Shown here piece by piece: positions 1-5,757 of a DNA stretch of 5,757 bases (positions within the stretch are counted from its first letter, which is position 1; each line of letters starts with the position of its first letter). The notes beneath the pieces are model-generated. The model saw nothing but the letters and a program-made list of their open reading frames with translations. It did no database searches and was not told the DNA's origin. The stretch is from an uncultured Coriobacteriaceae bacterium (GTDB taxonomy: Bacteria > Actinomycetota > Coriobacteriia > Coriobacteriales > UMGS124): positions 1-5,757 of the forward strand of contig USJP01000125.1 in the NCBI GenBank assembly GCA_900555105.1. Direction: 5' to 3'. The position numbers and the translations under genes were made by a program.

Positions 1-1
1 G

Positions 2-967
2 CTCTGCTCCGTCACGGGCCAGTGCGTCGCCACGGTCATCGGCGGCGAGCGCTACGACCGTCAGCTCAAGCGCCTCAAGGCGGGCTGCGACGTGCTTGTG
101 GCCACGCCCGGCCGACTCATCGACCTCATGGAGCGCAAGGAAGTCGACCTGTCGCACGTGCAGATCCTCGTGCTCGACGAGGCCGACCGCATGCTTGACA
201 TGGGCTTTTGGCCCAGCGTGCGTAAGATTGTGGCGAGGCTTCCCCGCACGCGCCAGACCCTGCTGTTCTCGGCCACCATTTCGGGCGACATCCAGCAGAG
301 CATGCCCACGATGCTGCACGACCCCGTGCTTGTCGAGATTTCCCGCTCCGGCCAGACGGCCGACACGGTAGAGCAGCGTCTCGTGCCTGTGGTGCAGGGT
401 CAGAAGGTAAGCCTGCTCACCCATCTCATTGAAACCGGGCACCCCAGGCGCGTGCTCGTGTTCTGCCGCACCAAGCAGCGCGTGGACTCCGTTGCCGCCG
501 CGCTTGAGCGCGAGGGCCTCAAGGTGGGCGTCATGCACGCCGACCGCGCCCAGAAGCAGCGTGAACGAGCGTTGAACGGCTTCCGTTCCGGAGAGCTCGA
601 GGCGCTCGTGGCCACCGACGTCATGAGCCGCGGCATCGACGTGTCCGACATCGACTGGGTCGTGAACTTCGACGTCCCGCTCGACCCCGAGGATTACGTG
701 CACCGCATCGGCCGTACGGGCCGCGCGGGTGAGAGCGGCGTGGCGTTCACGTTCCTGGCGCCCGACGAGGTGGGCCCGCTGCGCGAGATTGAGTACTTCA
801 CCAAGCAGCTCGTGCCCGTGTGGGAGCCCGCGGATTTCACGTTCGCCCAGGGCCGCATCGTCCCCAACGAGAAGCGCGCGACGTCGCGCTCGCAGCGCAG
901 CGTCTTCAGTGGGTCGCGCTCCCGTGGCAGGGGACCTGCTGGTGGTCGCTTTGGTAGGCATTCTTAA
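2..967 (+). CDS. DEAD-box ATP-dependent RNA helicase, C-terminal part (5' end outside window)
   Basis: The frame is open from base 2 to a TAA at 965-967, giving 321 visible residues; the N-terminus with the Q motif and Walker A is cut off by the window edge. Visible family motifs in order are: the GG motif (residues 14-15), TPGR (35-38, motif Ib), DEAD (59-62, motif II, Mg-ATP binding and hydrolysis), SAT (90-92, motif III), VLVFCRTK (151-158, motif IV), ATDVMSRGIDV (204-214, motif V) and HRIGRTGR (234-241, motif VI). The second RecA-like domain is therefore complete. After it comes a tail of about 60 residues that becomes rich in Arg, Ser and Gly, a typical RNA-binding extension. Family knowledge: such proteins unwind short RNA duplexes in ribosome assembly or mRNA turnover in the cytoplasm. 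The compact core with a short basic tail looks RhlE-like, but the missing N-terminus prevents a firm subfamily call. GTG at 92 is not a real start, because conserved helicase sequence continues upstream of it. Confidence 0.96.
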   Translation, partial: LCSVTGQCVATVIGGERYDRQLKRLKAGCDVLVATPGRLIDLMERKEVDLSHVQILVLDEADRMLDMGFWPSVRKIVARLPRTRQTLLFSATISGDIQQSMPTMLHDPVLVEISRSGQTADTVEQRLVPVVQGQKVSLLTHLIETGHPRRVLVFCRTKQRVDSVAAALEREGLKVGVMHADRAQKQRERALNGFRSGELEALVATDVMSRGIDVSDIDWVVNFDVPLDPEDYVHRIGRTGRAGESGVAFTFLAPDEVGPLREIEYFTKQLVPVWEPADFTFAQGRIVPNEKRATSRSQRSVFSGSRSRGRGPAGGRFGRHS

Positions 968-969
968 TC

Positions 970-990
970 GGTAGGTGCACGTTTCCTACC
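970..990 (+). other. Small stem-loop between helicase and lipoprotein genes
   Basis: GGTAGG (970-975) is the exact reverse complement of CCTACC (985-990), with a 9-base loop. It begins two bases after the helicase stop codon. No T run follows, so it does not look like an intrinsic terminator. It could be an RNA-stability or processing hairpin, or chance. With no terminator and a gap of only 49 bases, co-transcription of the two genes is plausible. Confidence 0.3.
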
Positions 991-1016
991 TGGTATCGAA
1001 AGGCGAGAACCCCTTG

Positions 1017-2015
1017 ATGTACGACAAGAGCCAAACACAGGGTGTGCCCATGGACCGTCGCCGCGTGCTTCGCGCGGGTCTGATGGCCCTGGGTGGCGCT
1101 GCGCTCGCAGGGCTTGCCGGCGGCTGCTCCCTCCTCGGTATCGAGAACCCCAACGCCACTGCCAGCCAGGAAACGACGGACCCGGGCTTCCTTGAGCTCG
1201 AGGGGCTCGAGGTGCAGTTCAACGTTGAGAGCAGGTATTGGCAGTGGCTGCTGATCGACGACATGTCGAGCAACCTCAACGGCCATCTCGTGGTCGCCGT
1301 TCCCGTGACGGCCGTCAACCTCGGCGAGCTGAGCAGTGTGATCAGCGATATGTACTGTAAGGCCTATGGTCCCGACGGCTCGCAGTTGACCAGCCTGTCG
1401 AGCAAGTATGCCGACGACATCCGCAACACCGGCAACATTGCGGTGAACGGAAGCACCACGTGCAAGATCTACCTGCCCTACAGCGGGGCGGGAACCTACA
1501 CGGTGCAGTTTGACAACCTGCTGGGTCGCAAGCCCTCGGTGAGCTTCGAGATTGCGTATGACCCGCAGTGCGGAGTCGGTCCCTTCCCCACCAACCTCAG
1601 CGGAATTGATGCCGCCCAGGCGATTCCGCAGGGAGAATCGTTCGACGTCGACGGTCTCACGCTTGTGTTCAGCACCGACGTCTCCGCCTATGAGTGGGCC
1701 ACCGTGTCAGCCCCGGGCGACGAGTACTGGGACGGCAGGGGCGCGGTGGGAATCCCGCTGCGTGTGACGAACAACTCCGGCAAGACGATGAGCTTCTCCA
1801 ACGTGGCGTACAGGCTGTACTCATCGGAGAGCTATCAACTCTCCGATGCTTCCTGGTGGTTCCCGAACTCCGTGGTGAACGCCCTCGGGTCGTTGGTTCC
1901 CAACCAGACAGCTCAGGCACTGCTCTACCTCGACTACGAGTACAGCGAGGTCACTTGCCACTGCGTGTTCAGCAACGGCGGCATGCCGGTTGTTGCCGCG
2001 GTGTGGGTGCCGTAA
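1017..2015 (+). CDS. Putative Tat-exported lipoprotein with two tandem beta-rich (DUF4352-like) repeats
   Basis: This encodes 332 residues. I chose ATG 1017 because AAAGGCGAG lies about 9 bases upstream. ATG 1050 (321 aa), with AGGG 7 bases upstream, is a real alternative; GTG 975 has no convincing ribosome site. The N-terminus carries a twin-arginine motif (RRRVLR, residues 14-19), a small hydrophobic Gly/Ala/Leu stretch (20-34), and LAGGC with Cys37 as the likely lipidated residue. Position -3 is Ala rather than the usual Leu, so the lipobox is acceptable but not classic. A Thr/Ser/Asn linker (about 44-57) follows. The mature part looks like two related domains, about 58-183 and 207-332: LELEGLEVQF matches FDVDGLTLVF in position, and VAVPVTAVN matches VGIPLRVTN. 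Extracellular Ig-like lipoproteins of the DUF4352 type look like this, but I assign that from memory of the pattern only. The role is unknown; it is probably surface-anchored and may bind a ligand or partner. Confidence 0.85.
   Translation: MYDKSQTQGVPMDRRRVLRAGLMALGGAALAGLAGGCSLLGIENPNATASQETTDPGFLELEGLEVQFNVESRYWQWLLIDDMSSNLNGHLVVAVPVTAVNLGELSSVISDMYCKAYGPDGSQLTSLSSKYADDIRNTGNIAVNGSTTCKIYLPYSGAGTYTVQFDNLLGRKPSVSFEIAYDPQCGVGPFPTNLSGIDAAQAIPQGESFDVDGLTLVFSTDVSAYEWATVSAPGDEYWDGRGAVGIPLRVTNNSGKTMSFSNVAYRLYSSESYQLSDASWWFPNSVVNALGSLVPNQTAQALLYLDYEYSEVTCHCVFSNGGMPVVAAVWVP
1822..1848 (+). repeat. Perfect 10-bp inverted repeat inside the lipoprotein gene
   Basis: CATCGGAGAG (1822-1831) and CTCTCCGATG (1839-1848) are exact reverse complements around a 7-base loop, CTATCAA. 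The repeat lies in the second repeat domain, encoding roughly SSESYQLSDA. No T tract follows (CTTCCTGG), so it is not a standard terminator. Whether it acts as an mRNA hairpin, a protein-binding site, or neither cannot be told from sequence. Confidence 0.7.
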
Positions 2016-2044
2016 GGGCACAGCCTACTTTGTATCGCGATGTG

Positions 2045-2080
2045 AGCCCTGCTTCCGCTCGTGCGGGGGCGGGGCTTTTT
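2045..2080 (+). terminator. Rho-independent terminator of the lipoprotein gene
   Basis: The arm 2045-2058 pairs with 2063-2076 to give a 14-bp stem, mostly G-C with three G-U wobbles, closed by a 4-base loop (TCGT, 2059-2062). Five T residues follow directly (2076-2080). It lies 29 bases after the lipoprotein stop codon and reads as a strong plus-strand terminator. Confidence 0.9.
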
Positions 2081-2221
2081 GATGTGGGGTGGCGAGGGCG
2101 GCAATGGGCGCGTCGTGTCGTCTGGTGGGAGCTTGGGGTTCGTGAGTGCGTGTGCGCAGGGCGCGGCGCGCGAATGATGCACAAGGAGCAACCGTATGTT
2201 CCTTTTTTGCCCCAGAAACGC
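2081..2221. other. Convergent intergenic gap, no gene seen
   Basis: This G-rich stretch lies between the lipoprotein terminator and the tRNA-Ser terminator. Nothing in it supports a gene. AAGGAG (2183-2188) followed by ATG at 2196 opens a frame that runs antisense through the tRNA, and I judge that spurious. Confidence 0.6.
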
Positions 2222-2252
2222 AAAAGGGACCAGGCAAAATGCCCGGTCCCTT
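2222..2252 (-). terminator. Rho-independent terminator downstream of tRNA-Ser
   Basis: Read on the minus strand, 2252-2241 pairs with 2235-2224 in a 12-bp stem with one G-U, enclosing the loop ATTTT. A short T run follows (complement of AAAA, 2225-2222). It starts 11 bases after the encoded CCA of the tRNA. On the plus strand no T tract follows the stem, so it appears to act on the minus strand only. Confidence 0.85.
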
Positions 2253-2263
2253 GAATATGCGCG

Positions 2264-2357
2264 TGGCGGAGAGCTAGGGATTCGAACCCTAGAAGGGACT
2301 TTATGGTCCCTTACTCGCTTAGCAGGCGAGCACCTTCGGCCTCTCGGTCAGCTCTCC
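2264..2357 (-). tRNA. tRNA-Ser (anticodon GCU), CCA encoded
   Basis: Read from 2357 downwards. The acceptor stem GGAGAGC pairs with GCTCTCC. The D arm starts ACCGAG and closes GGT. The anticodon arm is CTCGC-CTGCTAA-GCGAG, with anticodon GCT (complement of AGC at 2321-2323). The class II variable arm has a 7-bp stem, AAGGGAC/GTCCCTT. The T arm is TAGGG-TTCGAAT-CCCTA, followed by discriminator G and CCA at 2266-2264. The total is 94 bases including CCA. The long variable arm and the G discriminator are the standard serine-tRNA identity features. It reads AGC and AGU codons. All stems pair without mismatch, so it should be functional. It lies 141 bases downstream of gluQRS on the same strand. 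Confidence 0.98.
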
Positions 2358-2369
2358 GCGTGCTGAGGG

Positions 2370-2399
2370 AGCATACCGCAATATTGGTCATTTGCACAA
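2370..2399 (-). promoter_or_regulatory. Candidate sigma-70-type promoter for tRNA-Ser
   Basis: On the minus strand TTGTGC (2399-2394) and TATGCT (2375-2370) are separated by 18 bases. They match the -35 and -10 consensus at three and four of six positions. Transcription would begin around 2363, a few bases before the mature tRNA 5' end at 2357. The placement is attractive but the boxes are weak. Confidence 0.35.
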
Positions 2400-2451
2400 G
2401 CCTAAATGGCAGGTATTCTAGCAACTCTGCACAATTCCTTGAGATTTAGGC
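2400..2451. repeat. 8-bp inverted repeat upstream of tRNA-Ser
   Basis: GCCTAAAT (2400-2407) is the exact reverse complement of ATTTAGGC (2444-2451), separated by 36 bases. Inside it GCAG (2409-2412) and CTGC (2427-2430) could extend an imperfect stem. Next to it, GGCG (2449-2452) and CGCC (2459-2462) form a short hairpin around CGAAAA. Neither has a T tract on the minus strand, so no clear gluQRS terminator is visible. Arms this short at this spacing can arise by chance. Confidence 0.3.
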
Positions 2452-2498
2452 GCGAAAACGCCCCTTTTGCAGGGTTCGAGCCGGATTCTCAGTCCCGC

Positions 2499-3458
2499 TT
2501 AGCAGAAGAAGCTTCCTGGCACAGCAATGTCGCCCTTCCTAGCTGTCGCACGCAGGCGGTCCCAAGAGAAGACGCTTGCCAGCTCGCGGGCTGAAAGGGG
2601 CTCGGGGGAGTTGACAAGGCCTGTGAGGTGGGCGAGCCTGCCGATGAGGACCTCGGGCGTGCCAAAGTGGTCGCGCATGAAGCCCAGGTCGCAGTCACGC
2701 TCGCGCTTGGAAAGGCGGCGCGTGCCGTCGGGTGCCATGAGCATGGGCAGGTGCGCATAACGAGGCTGGTCAAAGCCCAACAGGCGCTGCAGATAGATTT
2801 GTCGGGCGCACGAGGGCAGAAGGTCGCGGCCGCGCACCACGTAGTCGACGCCCATGAGCGCGTCGTCGACGGTGACGGCAAGCTGATAGGCGTGCACACC
2901 GTCGCTGCGACGCACAAGGAAGTCGCCGCATTCCTGCGCAAGACATTCAAGCTGGTCGCCGTAGACTTCGTCAGCGAACTGAATCGTGCCCGCGGGATCT
3001 GTGGCCTCAGGTACGCGCAGGCGCAGCGCCGCCGGACGCATGTGGGAGCGCTCGCGAACTTGCTCGTCGGTGAGGGCGCGGCAGGTGCCTGCGTAAATGG
3101 GTGTTCCGTCGCTTGTGTGGGGGGCCTGCGCGGCATGCAGCTCAGCGCGCGAGCAGAAGCAGGGGTAGGTGAGCTCCATGCGCTCGAGACGGGCGGCATA
3201 CTGCTCGTATATGGCCGCACGCTCGCTTTGGAAGACGGGGCCCTCATCCCAGTCGAGGCCCAGCCAGCGCAGGTCGTCGATGAGTGCCTCGGTGGCGCCG
3301 GCAGGGGTCTTGCGCGGGTCGAGGTCTTCGATGCGCAGGGTGAGTATGCCGCCTTCCGTGCGCACGGCGAGCCAGGCGACGAGTGCGCACCACACGTTCC
3401 CAAGATGCATGCGGCCCGAAGGCGTGGGTGCGAAGCGGCCGTGGGGTGCTTGTGGCAT
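2499..3458 (-). CDS. gluQRS: Glutamyl-Q tRNA(Asp) synthetase (GluQ-RS)
   Basis: 319 residues, close to the roughly 300 usual for the family. The enzyme activates glutamate with ATP and attaches it to the queuosine base at wobble position 34 of tRNA-Asp, without needing the tRNA for activation. It resembles the catalytic half of glutamyl-tRNA synthetase and lacks the anticodon-binding domain; this protein likewise ends shortly after the KMSKS-type loop. Visible: APTPSG (10-15) and HLGN (18-21, HIGH-type motif), RIEDLD (42-47), the zinc-ligand set Cys100-x-Cys102 with Tyr122-x3-Cys126, a conserved core around HAYQLAVTVDDALMGVD (189-205), and RRLSKRER (247-254, KMSKS-type). I chose ATG 3458 because GAGG lies 6 bases upstream and the conserved N-terminus starts right after it; longer in-frame starts add an unconserved stretch. 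No key residue appears missing. It lies upstream of tRNA-Ser on the same strand and is divergent from the long gene at 3638. Confidence 0.96.
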   Translation of the reverse strand: MPQAPHGRFAPTPSGRMHLGNVWCALVAWLAVRTEGGILTLRIEDLDPRKTPAGATEALIDDLRWLGLDWDEGPVFQSERAAIYEQYAARLERMELTYPCFCSRAELHAAQAPHTSDGTPIYAGTCRALTDEQVRERSHMRPAALRLRVPEATDPAGTIQFADEVYGDQLECLAQECGDFLVRRSDGVHAYQLAVTVDDALMGVDYVVRGRDLLPSCARQIYLQRLLGFDQPRYAHLPMLMAPDGTRRLSKRERDCDLGFMRDHFGTPEVLIGRLAHLTGLVNSPEPLSARELASVFSWDRLRATARKGDIAVPGSFFC

Positions 3459-3538
3459 GGTTTTCCTCGGTTCGGGTGAGGGGATGGTGTTGTGTGCATG
3501 GGCAATGATAGCCATGTGCGGCATGCATGTGGGCAACC

Positions 3539-3567
3539 TTGCGACGAACACGCTCATATTTTGTTAT
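3539..3567 (+). promoter_or_regulatory. Candidate promoter for the leader and long unknown gene
   Basis: TTGCGA (3539-3544) and TGTTAT (3562-3567) each match four of six consensus positions and are 17 bases apart. They sit in the AT-richest part of the divergent intergenic region. Transcription would start near 3574, leaving about 44 bases before ATG 3618. Confidence 0.35.
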
Positions 3568-3601
3568 TACCTCGCATGATGGGCTCAGGTGTGGGAAACT
3601 T

Positions 3602-3609
3602 GGAGGTGA
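3602..3609 (+). promoter_or_regulatory. Strong Shine-Dalgarno serving ATG 3618
   Basis: GGAGGTGA is fully complementary over eight bases to the usual 16S rRNA 3' end. It sits 8 bases before ATG 3618, which opens only a 7-codon frame. It is too far (28 bases) from GTG 3638 to serve that start directly. This is the main evidence that the short leader is translated. Confidence 0.6.
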
Positions 3610-3617
3610 AACAAAAG

Positions 3618-3641
3618 ATGAGAAGAGGTAACCACTCGTGA
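3618..3641 (+). CDS. Possible 7-codon leader peptide (MRRGNHS) overlapping the next start
   Basis: ATG 3618 to TGA 3639-3641 encodes MRRGNHS. The stop overlaps the GTG start of the long gene (GTGA at 3638-3641), the classic arrangement for termination-reinitiation coupling. A near-perfect ribosome site precedes the ATG. Codons 2 and 3 are tandem AGA, which is sparse for arginine in the other genes here. They also form part of the second ribosome site (AAGAGG, 3623-3628), so a ribosome translating the leader would cover the start signal of the long gene. Whether the peptide is made, or matters, is inference; the alternative is a fortuitous ATG. Confidence 0.4.
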   Translation: MRRGNHS

Positions 3642-5757
3642 GCGCAAATCAGCAGACAGATGTGCAGGCGCCCTGCACGCATCCTGCGCCTGTGCCGGAG
3701 CCGTCCTTCCTTGTGTCGCAGGACGGCGCCCTTGACATTGCCGGCGACGCCGGTGCCGTGCCGCCCAAGGCAGGTCTCATAGAGCGGGTCTTCAATGCGC
3801 TGCAGGGTCGGTTTGCGGCCGTCGCATCTGTCCCGCAGACCGATGACGAGGGCTTATATGACCTGCCGAAAGGTTCCAAGGTGCAGAAGGTTCCCACGCC
3901 GACGGGCACGCCCGAAGGTGTGGGTTATTGCCTCGTCGCCCAGGGAATTCCCCTGCCTGCCGCTGGCGCCTCCTGGCTCGTGTCGTTTGCCGCGGGCGAC
4001 GATCCCACGGTCGACGCCAAGCCCATGCGCCGTCTGCCGTGCATCTTGACCACCCATCATGCGTGCCGCGTGCGCATCTTGGCGCTTATCGACGAGTTCG
4101 GCCGCGTGTTCGCCACCGGCGAGGCCCTGTCGATGCCGCCTGCACGCATGCCTGACGTGCAGTTCAAACGCTATGCAAATCGCGAGGGTGCGGGATGCGT
4201 GGAGGTTGCCCAGGAGAAGGCTCCCGCTTTTCGCGCCTGCGAGTTTGTGGAAGCTACGGGAGGTATCGCCCTTGCGAGTTCTCGCGTGAACCTGGGCTGC
4301 GATGCCTCGGGGCTCACGCTGTGCGCGGCCGCCGCCGTGGCATTTCTCGTGTTCTGGCAATTCCCGCACGACGGGGGATACTCCTTGACGGGTATGGGCG
4401 TGCGCGATGCGCTAAGCAAGCTGCGCACCACCGATGTGCTCGAGGCGGCACAGGGCATCATCGACATGGATGACGAGGCCCAGGGTCACCCCGGCGTGCT
4501 TGTGCCGGGTTTGGTGTCCTATGCAGCGCAAACTCTGCGCGAGGCGGGTTTTGACGGCGTCGACCCGGCTTCGCTAAGTGAGACGGCGGGCCTACAGGAT
4601 GGAATCATGCCGGCCGGCGTGCCCTTCTTGGGCTCGCTTGCGTCCCAGCCTACCGGAGACGCTCCCCAGGCAAGCCGGGTTGTGCAGCACATCGCCGCCA
4701 TGATCGGCGGAGCCCTAGCTGCCAGCGGAATCCCCGGCCTCACGGTGCTCGGGGCCGCTCCGGGTTCCGCAGGTCCTGTGGCCCCTGCTCCTCAAATCAA
4801 GATGATGCGCACGTCGAAGTACGCGGACACGTTCTATGTCATCTTCGACCCCTCGCAGGTAAACGCAGAGGGGGCCCGCATGTTGTTGGAGGCCGAGGGC
4901 CTGTTCAATCGCCTTGTGGGAATGCAGCGGGCCTACGGTGCCGAAAAACTGCAGGCGATGGGTCCCGCTGAGACCGCCGAGCTCGACGCATGGTGCACCG
5001 ACCATGCCCTGGCCGCGGCCGATCCGTACCTGGACGGCAATCCCGTACATGCCCAGCCTGCTCCTGCCGGAGCGGGAGACCTCGACGTTCGCATGGCTTT
5101 CGCGCGGGGGTGCGAGTGTCTGCGCCTGCCGTATCGCCTGGAATATGAGTTTGATTACGACGCCAAGGGACATACCCTGGTGGTGGAGATTGCATCGATG
5201 CCCGCCTGTGTCATGCCGGGTCTGCGCTGGGACAAGGAGCAGGGGGGTTGGCAACCATGCGATGAGGAAATGCGCCAGGGGCTTGCGAGCCGCTACGCGG
5301 CCTTCTCTCTTTTGGCATGCGCGGCCGTTGGTTTTTGGGCATGTCCCGATGTAGAGCAGGTTTGGGTGAATGTGCGGCGTGGGTTTGGCGCCGCGCAGAA
5401 GCTCGCCGGCGCGTCGGCCAATGGCGCAAAGCCTGAGCCCTTCCTCATCTTGCCTGGTATCGGTGAGATCTGTGCCCCCACCGAACCTGAGTGCGTGCTC
5501 TCCGCCCGCCTGAGCCGAGACCAGCTTAATGCCATGCTTGTCGACGCCGACGGCCGCGCCCACTGCCAGGCCGACCCGTTCGAGGCGATTTCCGATGCAC
5601 CTCATGTCTTCAGCCTTGATACGCATCGCGGGCTCGTGGGCGTGAAGCCCCTCTTCAACCTGGGCGATGAACTCTTCGCCAGTGAGGAGGCCGTGCGCGA
5701 GGTCGAGCTCGACCAACGTGTCCTGTCTGAGGAAGGTGGGGCCGAACTGGCGGCTCG
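3638..5757 (+). CDS. Long uncharacterised protein, 3' end outside window
   Basis: The frame is open from GTG 3638 to the window end without a stop: 706 complete codons. GTG 3638 is the first usable start, because TAA at 3629-3631 blocks the frame upstream. GAGGT (3625-3629) lies 8 bases before it. G/C-rich third positions and balanced amino-acid composition mark this as the real coding frame; the 333-codon minus-strand frame beneath it (4715-5716) is a shadow. I do not recognise the protein. There is no signal peptide. The N-terminal 45 residues are Pro/Ala/Asp-rich and probably disordered. One hydrophobic stretch (228-242, LCAAAAVAFLVFWQF) could be a buried helix or a single membrane segment. 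An Ala/Pro/Gly linker (about 372-387) divides the protein. In the second half, LPYRLEYEFDYD (497-508), a helix-like stretch (548-569) and PDVEQVWVN (570-578) form an alpha/beta pattern. This faintly recalls a domain seen in Firmicutes hypothetical proteins, from memory only and unverified. No catalytic motif or repeat family is evident. Confidence 0.9.
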   Translation, partial: MSANQQTDVQAPCTHPAPVPEPSFLVSQDGALDIAGDAGAVPPKAGLIERVFNALQGRFAAVASVPQTDDEGLYDLPKGSKVQKVPTPTGTPEGVGYCLVAQGIPLPAAGASWLVSFAAGDDPTVDAKPMRRLPCILTTHHACRVRILALIDEFGRVFATGEALSMPPARMPDVQFKRYANREGAGCVEVAQEKAPAFRACEFVEATGGIALASSRVNLGCDASGLTLCAAAAVAFLVFWQFPHDGGYSLTGMGVRDALSKLRTTDVLEAAQGIIDMDDEAQGHPGVLVPGLVSYAAQTLREAGFDGVDPASLSETAGLQDGIMPAGVPFLGSLASQPTGDAPQASRVVQHIAAMIGGALAASGIPGLTVLGAAPGSAGPVAPAPQIKMMRTSKYADTFYVIFDPSQVNAEGARMLLEAEGLFNRLVGMQRAYGAEKLQAMGPAETAELDAWCTDHALAAADPYLDGNPVHAQPAPAGAGDLDVRMAFARGCECLRLPYRLEYEFDYDAKGHTLVVEIASMPACVMPGLRWDKEQGGWQPCDEEMRQGLASRYAAFSLLACAAVGFWACPDVEQVWVNVRRGFGAAQKLAGASANGAKPEPFLILPGIGEICAPTEPECVLSARLSRDQLNAMLVDADGRAHCQADPFEAISDAPHVFSLDTHRGLVGVKPLFNLGDELFASEEAVREVELDQRVLSEEGGAELAA

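Noticed and set aside
1694..2254. 186-codon plus-strand frame
   Set aside because: It overlaps the lipoprotein in another frame and then crosses two terminators.
2196..2366. 56-codon plus-strand frame with AAGGAG 7 bases upstream
   Set aside because: It runs through the tRNA terminator and antisense through tRNA-Ser. The good ribosome site looks coincidental.
2379..2386. Palindrome CAATATTG upstream of tRNA-Ser
   Set aside because: At eight bases it is expected by chance, and it falls within the promoter spacer with no further symmetry.
2470..2494. T-arm-like sequence GGGTTCGAGCC, possible tRNA remnant
   Set aside because: The flanks do not form a T stem and no acceptor or anticodon arm is nearby.
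2628..3479. 283-codon plus-strand open frame
   Set aside because: It is antisense to gluQRS, whose conserved motifs prove the minus strand is coding.
2489..3505. 338-codon minus-strand frame overlapping gluQRS
   Set aside because: It is an alternative frame of the same strand, rich in Pro/Ser/Arg/Thr. The GluQ-RS motifs are in the other frame.
3505..3536. Minus-strand promoter for gluQRS: TTGCCC (3536-3531) and TATCAT (3510-3505)
   Set aside because: The -10 box is good (5 of 6) but the spacer is 20 bases, too long for a confident call. A promoter for gluQRS must nevertheless lie in this region.
4715..5716. 333-codon minus-strand open frame
   Set aside because: It lies wholly antisense to the longer plus-strand gene, has a His/Arg/Gly-rich composition typical of shadow frames in GC-rich DNA, and shows no recognisable motif.

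Overview
The window is GC-rich, coding-dense bacterial DNA. G/C-ending codons dominate, some starts are GTG, one product is a Tat-type lipoprotein, and there is a tRNA-Ser with an encoded CCA end. This fits a high-GC Gram-positive, most likely an actinobacterium, with Coriobacteriia (Collinsella/Olsenella-like) as my best guess. The taxonomic call is inference from style and gene content; no marker gene here settles it.

Layout. (1) Bases 2-967 (+) hold the C-terminal part of a DEAD-box RNA helicase whose N-terminus lies outside the window. (2) A 49-base gap leads to a putative twin-arginine lipoprotein at 1017-2015 (+), built from two related beta-rich repeats. It is closed by a strong intrinsic terminator (2045-2080). 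(3) A short convergent gap (2081-2221) shows no gene. (4) On the minus strand lie tRNA-Ser(GCU) (2264-2357, own terminator at 2222-2252, candidate promoter at 2370-2399) and, upstream of it, gluQRS (2499-3458), the tRNA-Asp glutamyl-queuosine synthetase. (5) A divergent intergenic region (3459-3617) separates gluQRS from a very long plus-strand open frame. (6) That frame starts at GTG 3638 and runs without a stop to the end of the window (at least 706 codons). It encodes an unrecognised protein and is preceded by a possible 7-codon leader ORF (3618-3641) whose stop overlaps the GTG start.

How the parts fit. The helicase and the lipoprotein may share a transcript, since no terminator separates them. 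gluQRS and tRNA-Ser are co-oriented and no convincing terminator lies between them, so read-through is possible. The lipoprotein acts at the cell surface, GluQ-RS modifies the wobble base of tRNA-Asp, and the helicase acts on RNA; no shared pathway is evident beyond general RNA metabolism. The least explained element is the long unknown gene with its overlapping leader. I see no mobile element, CRISPR array or defence system.
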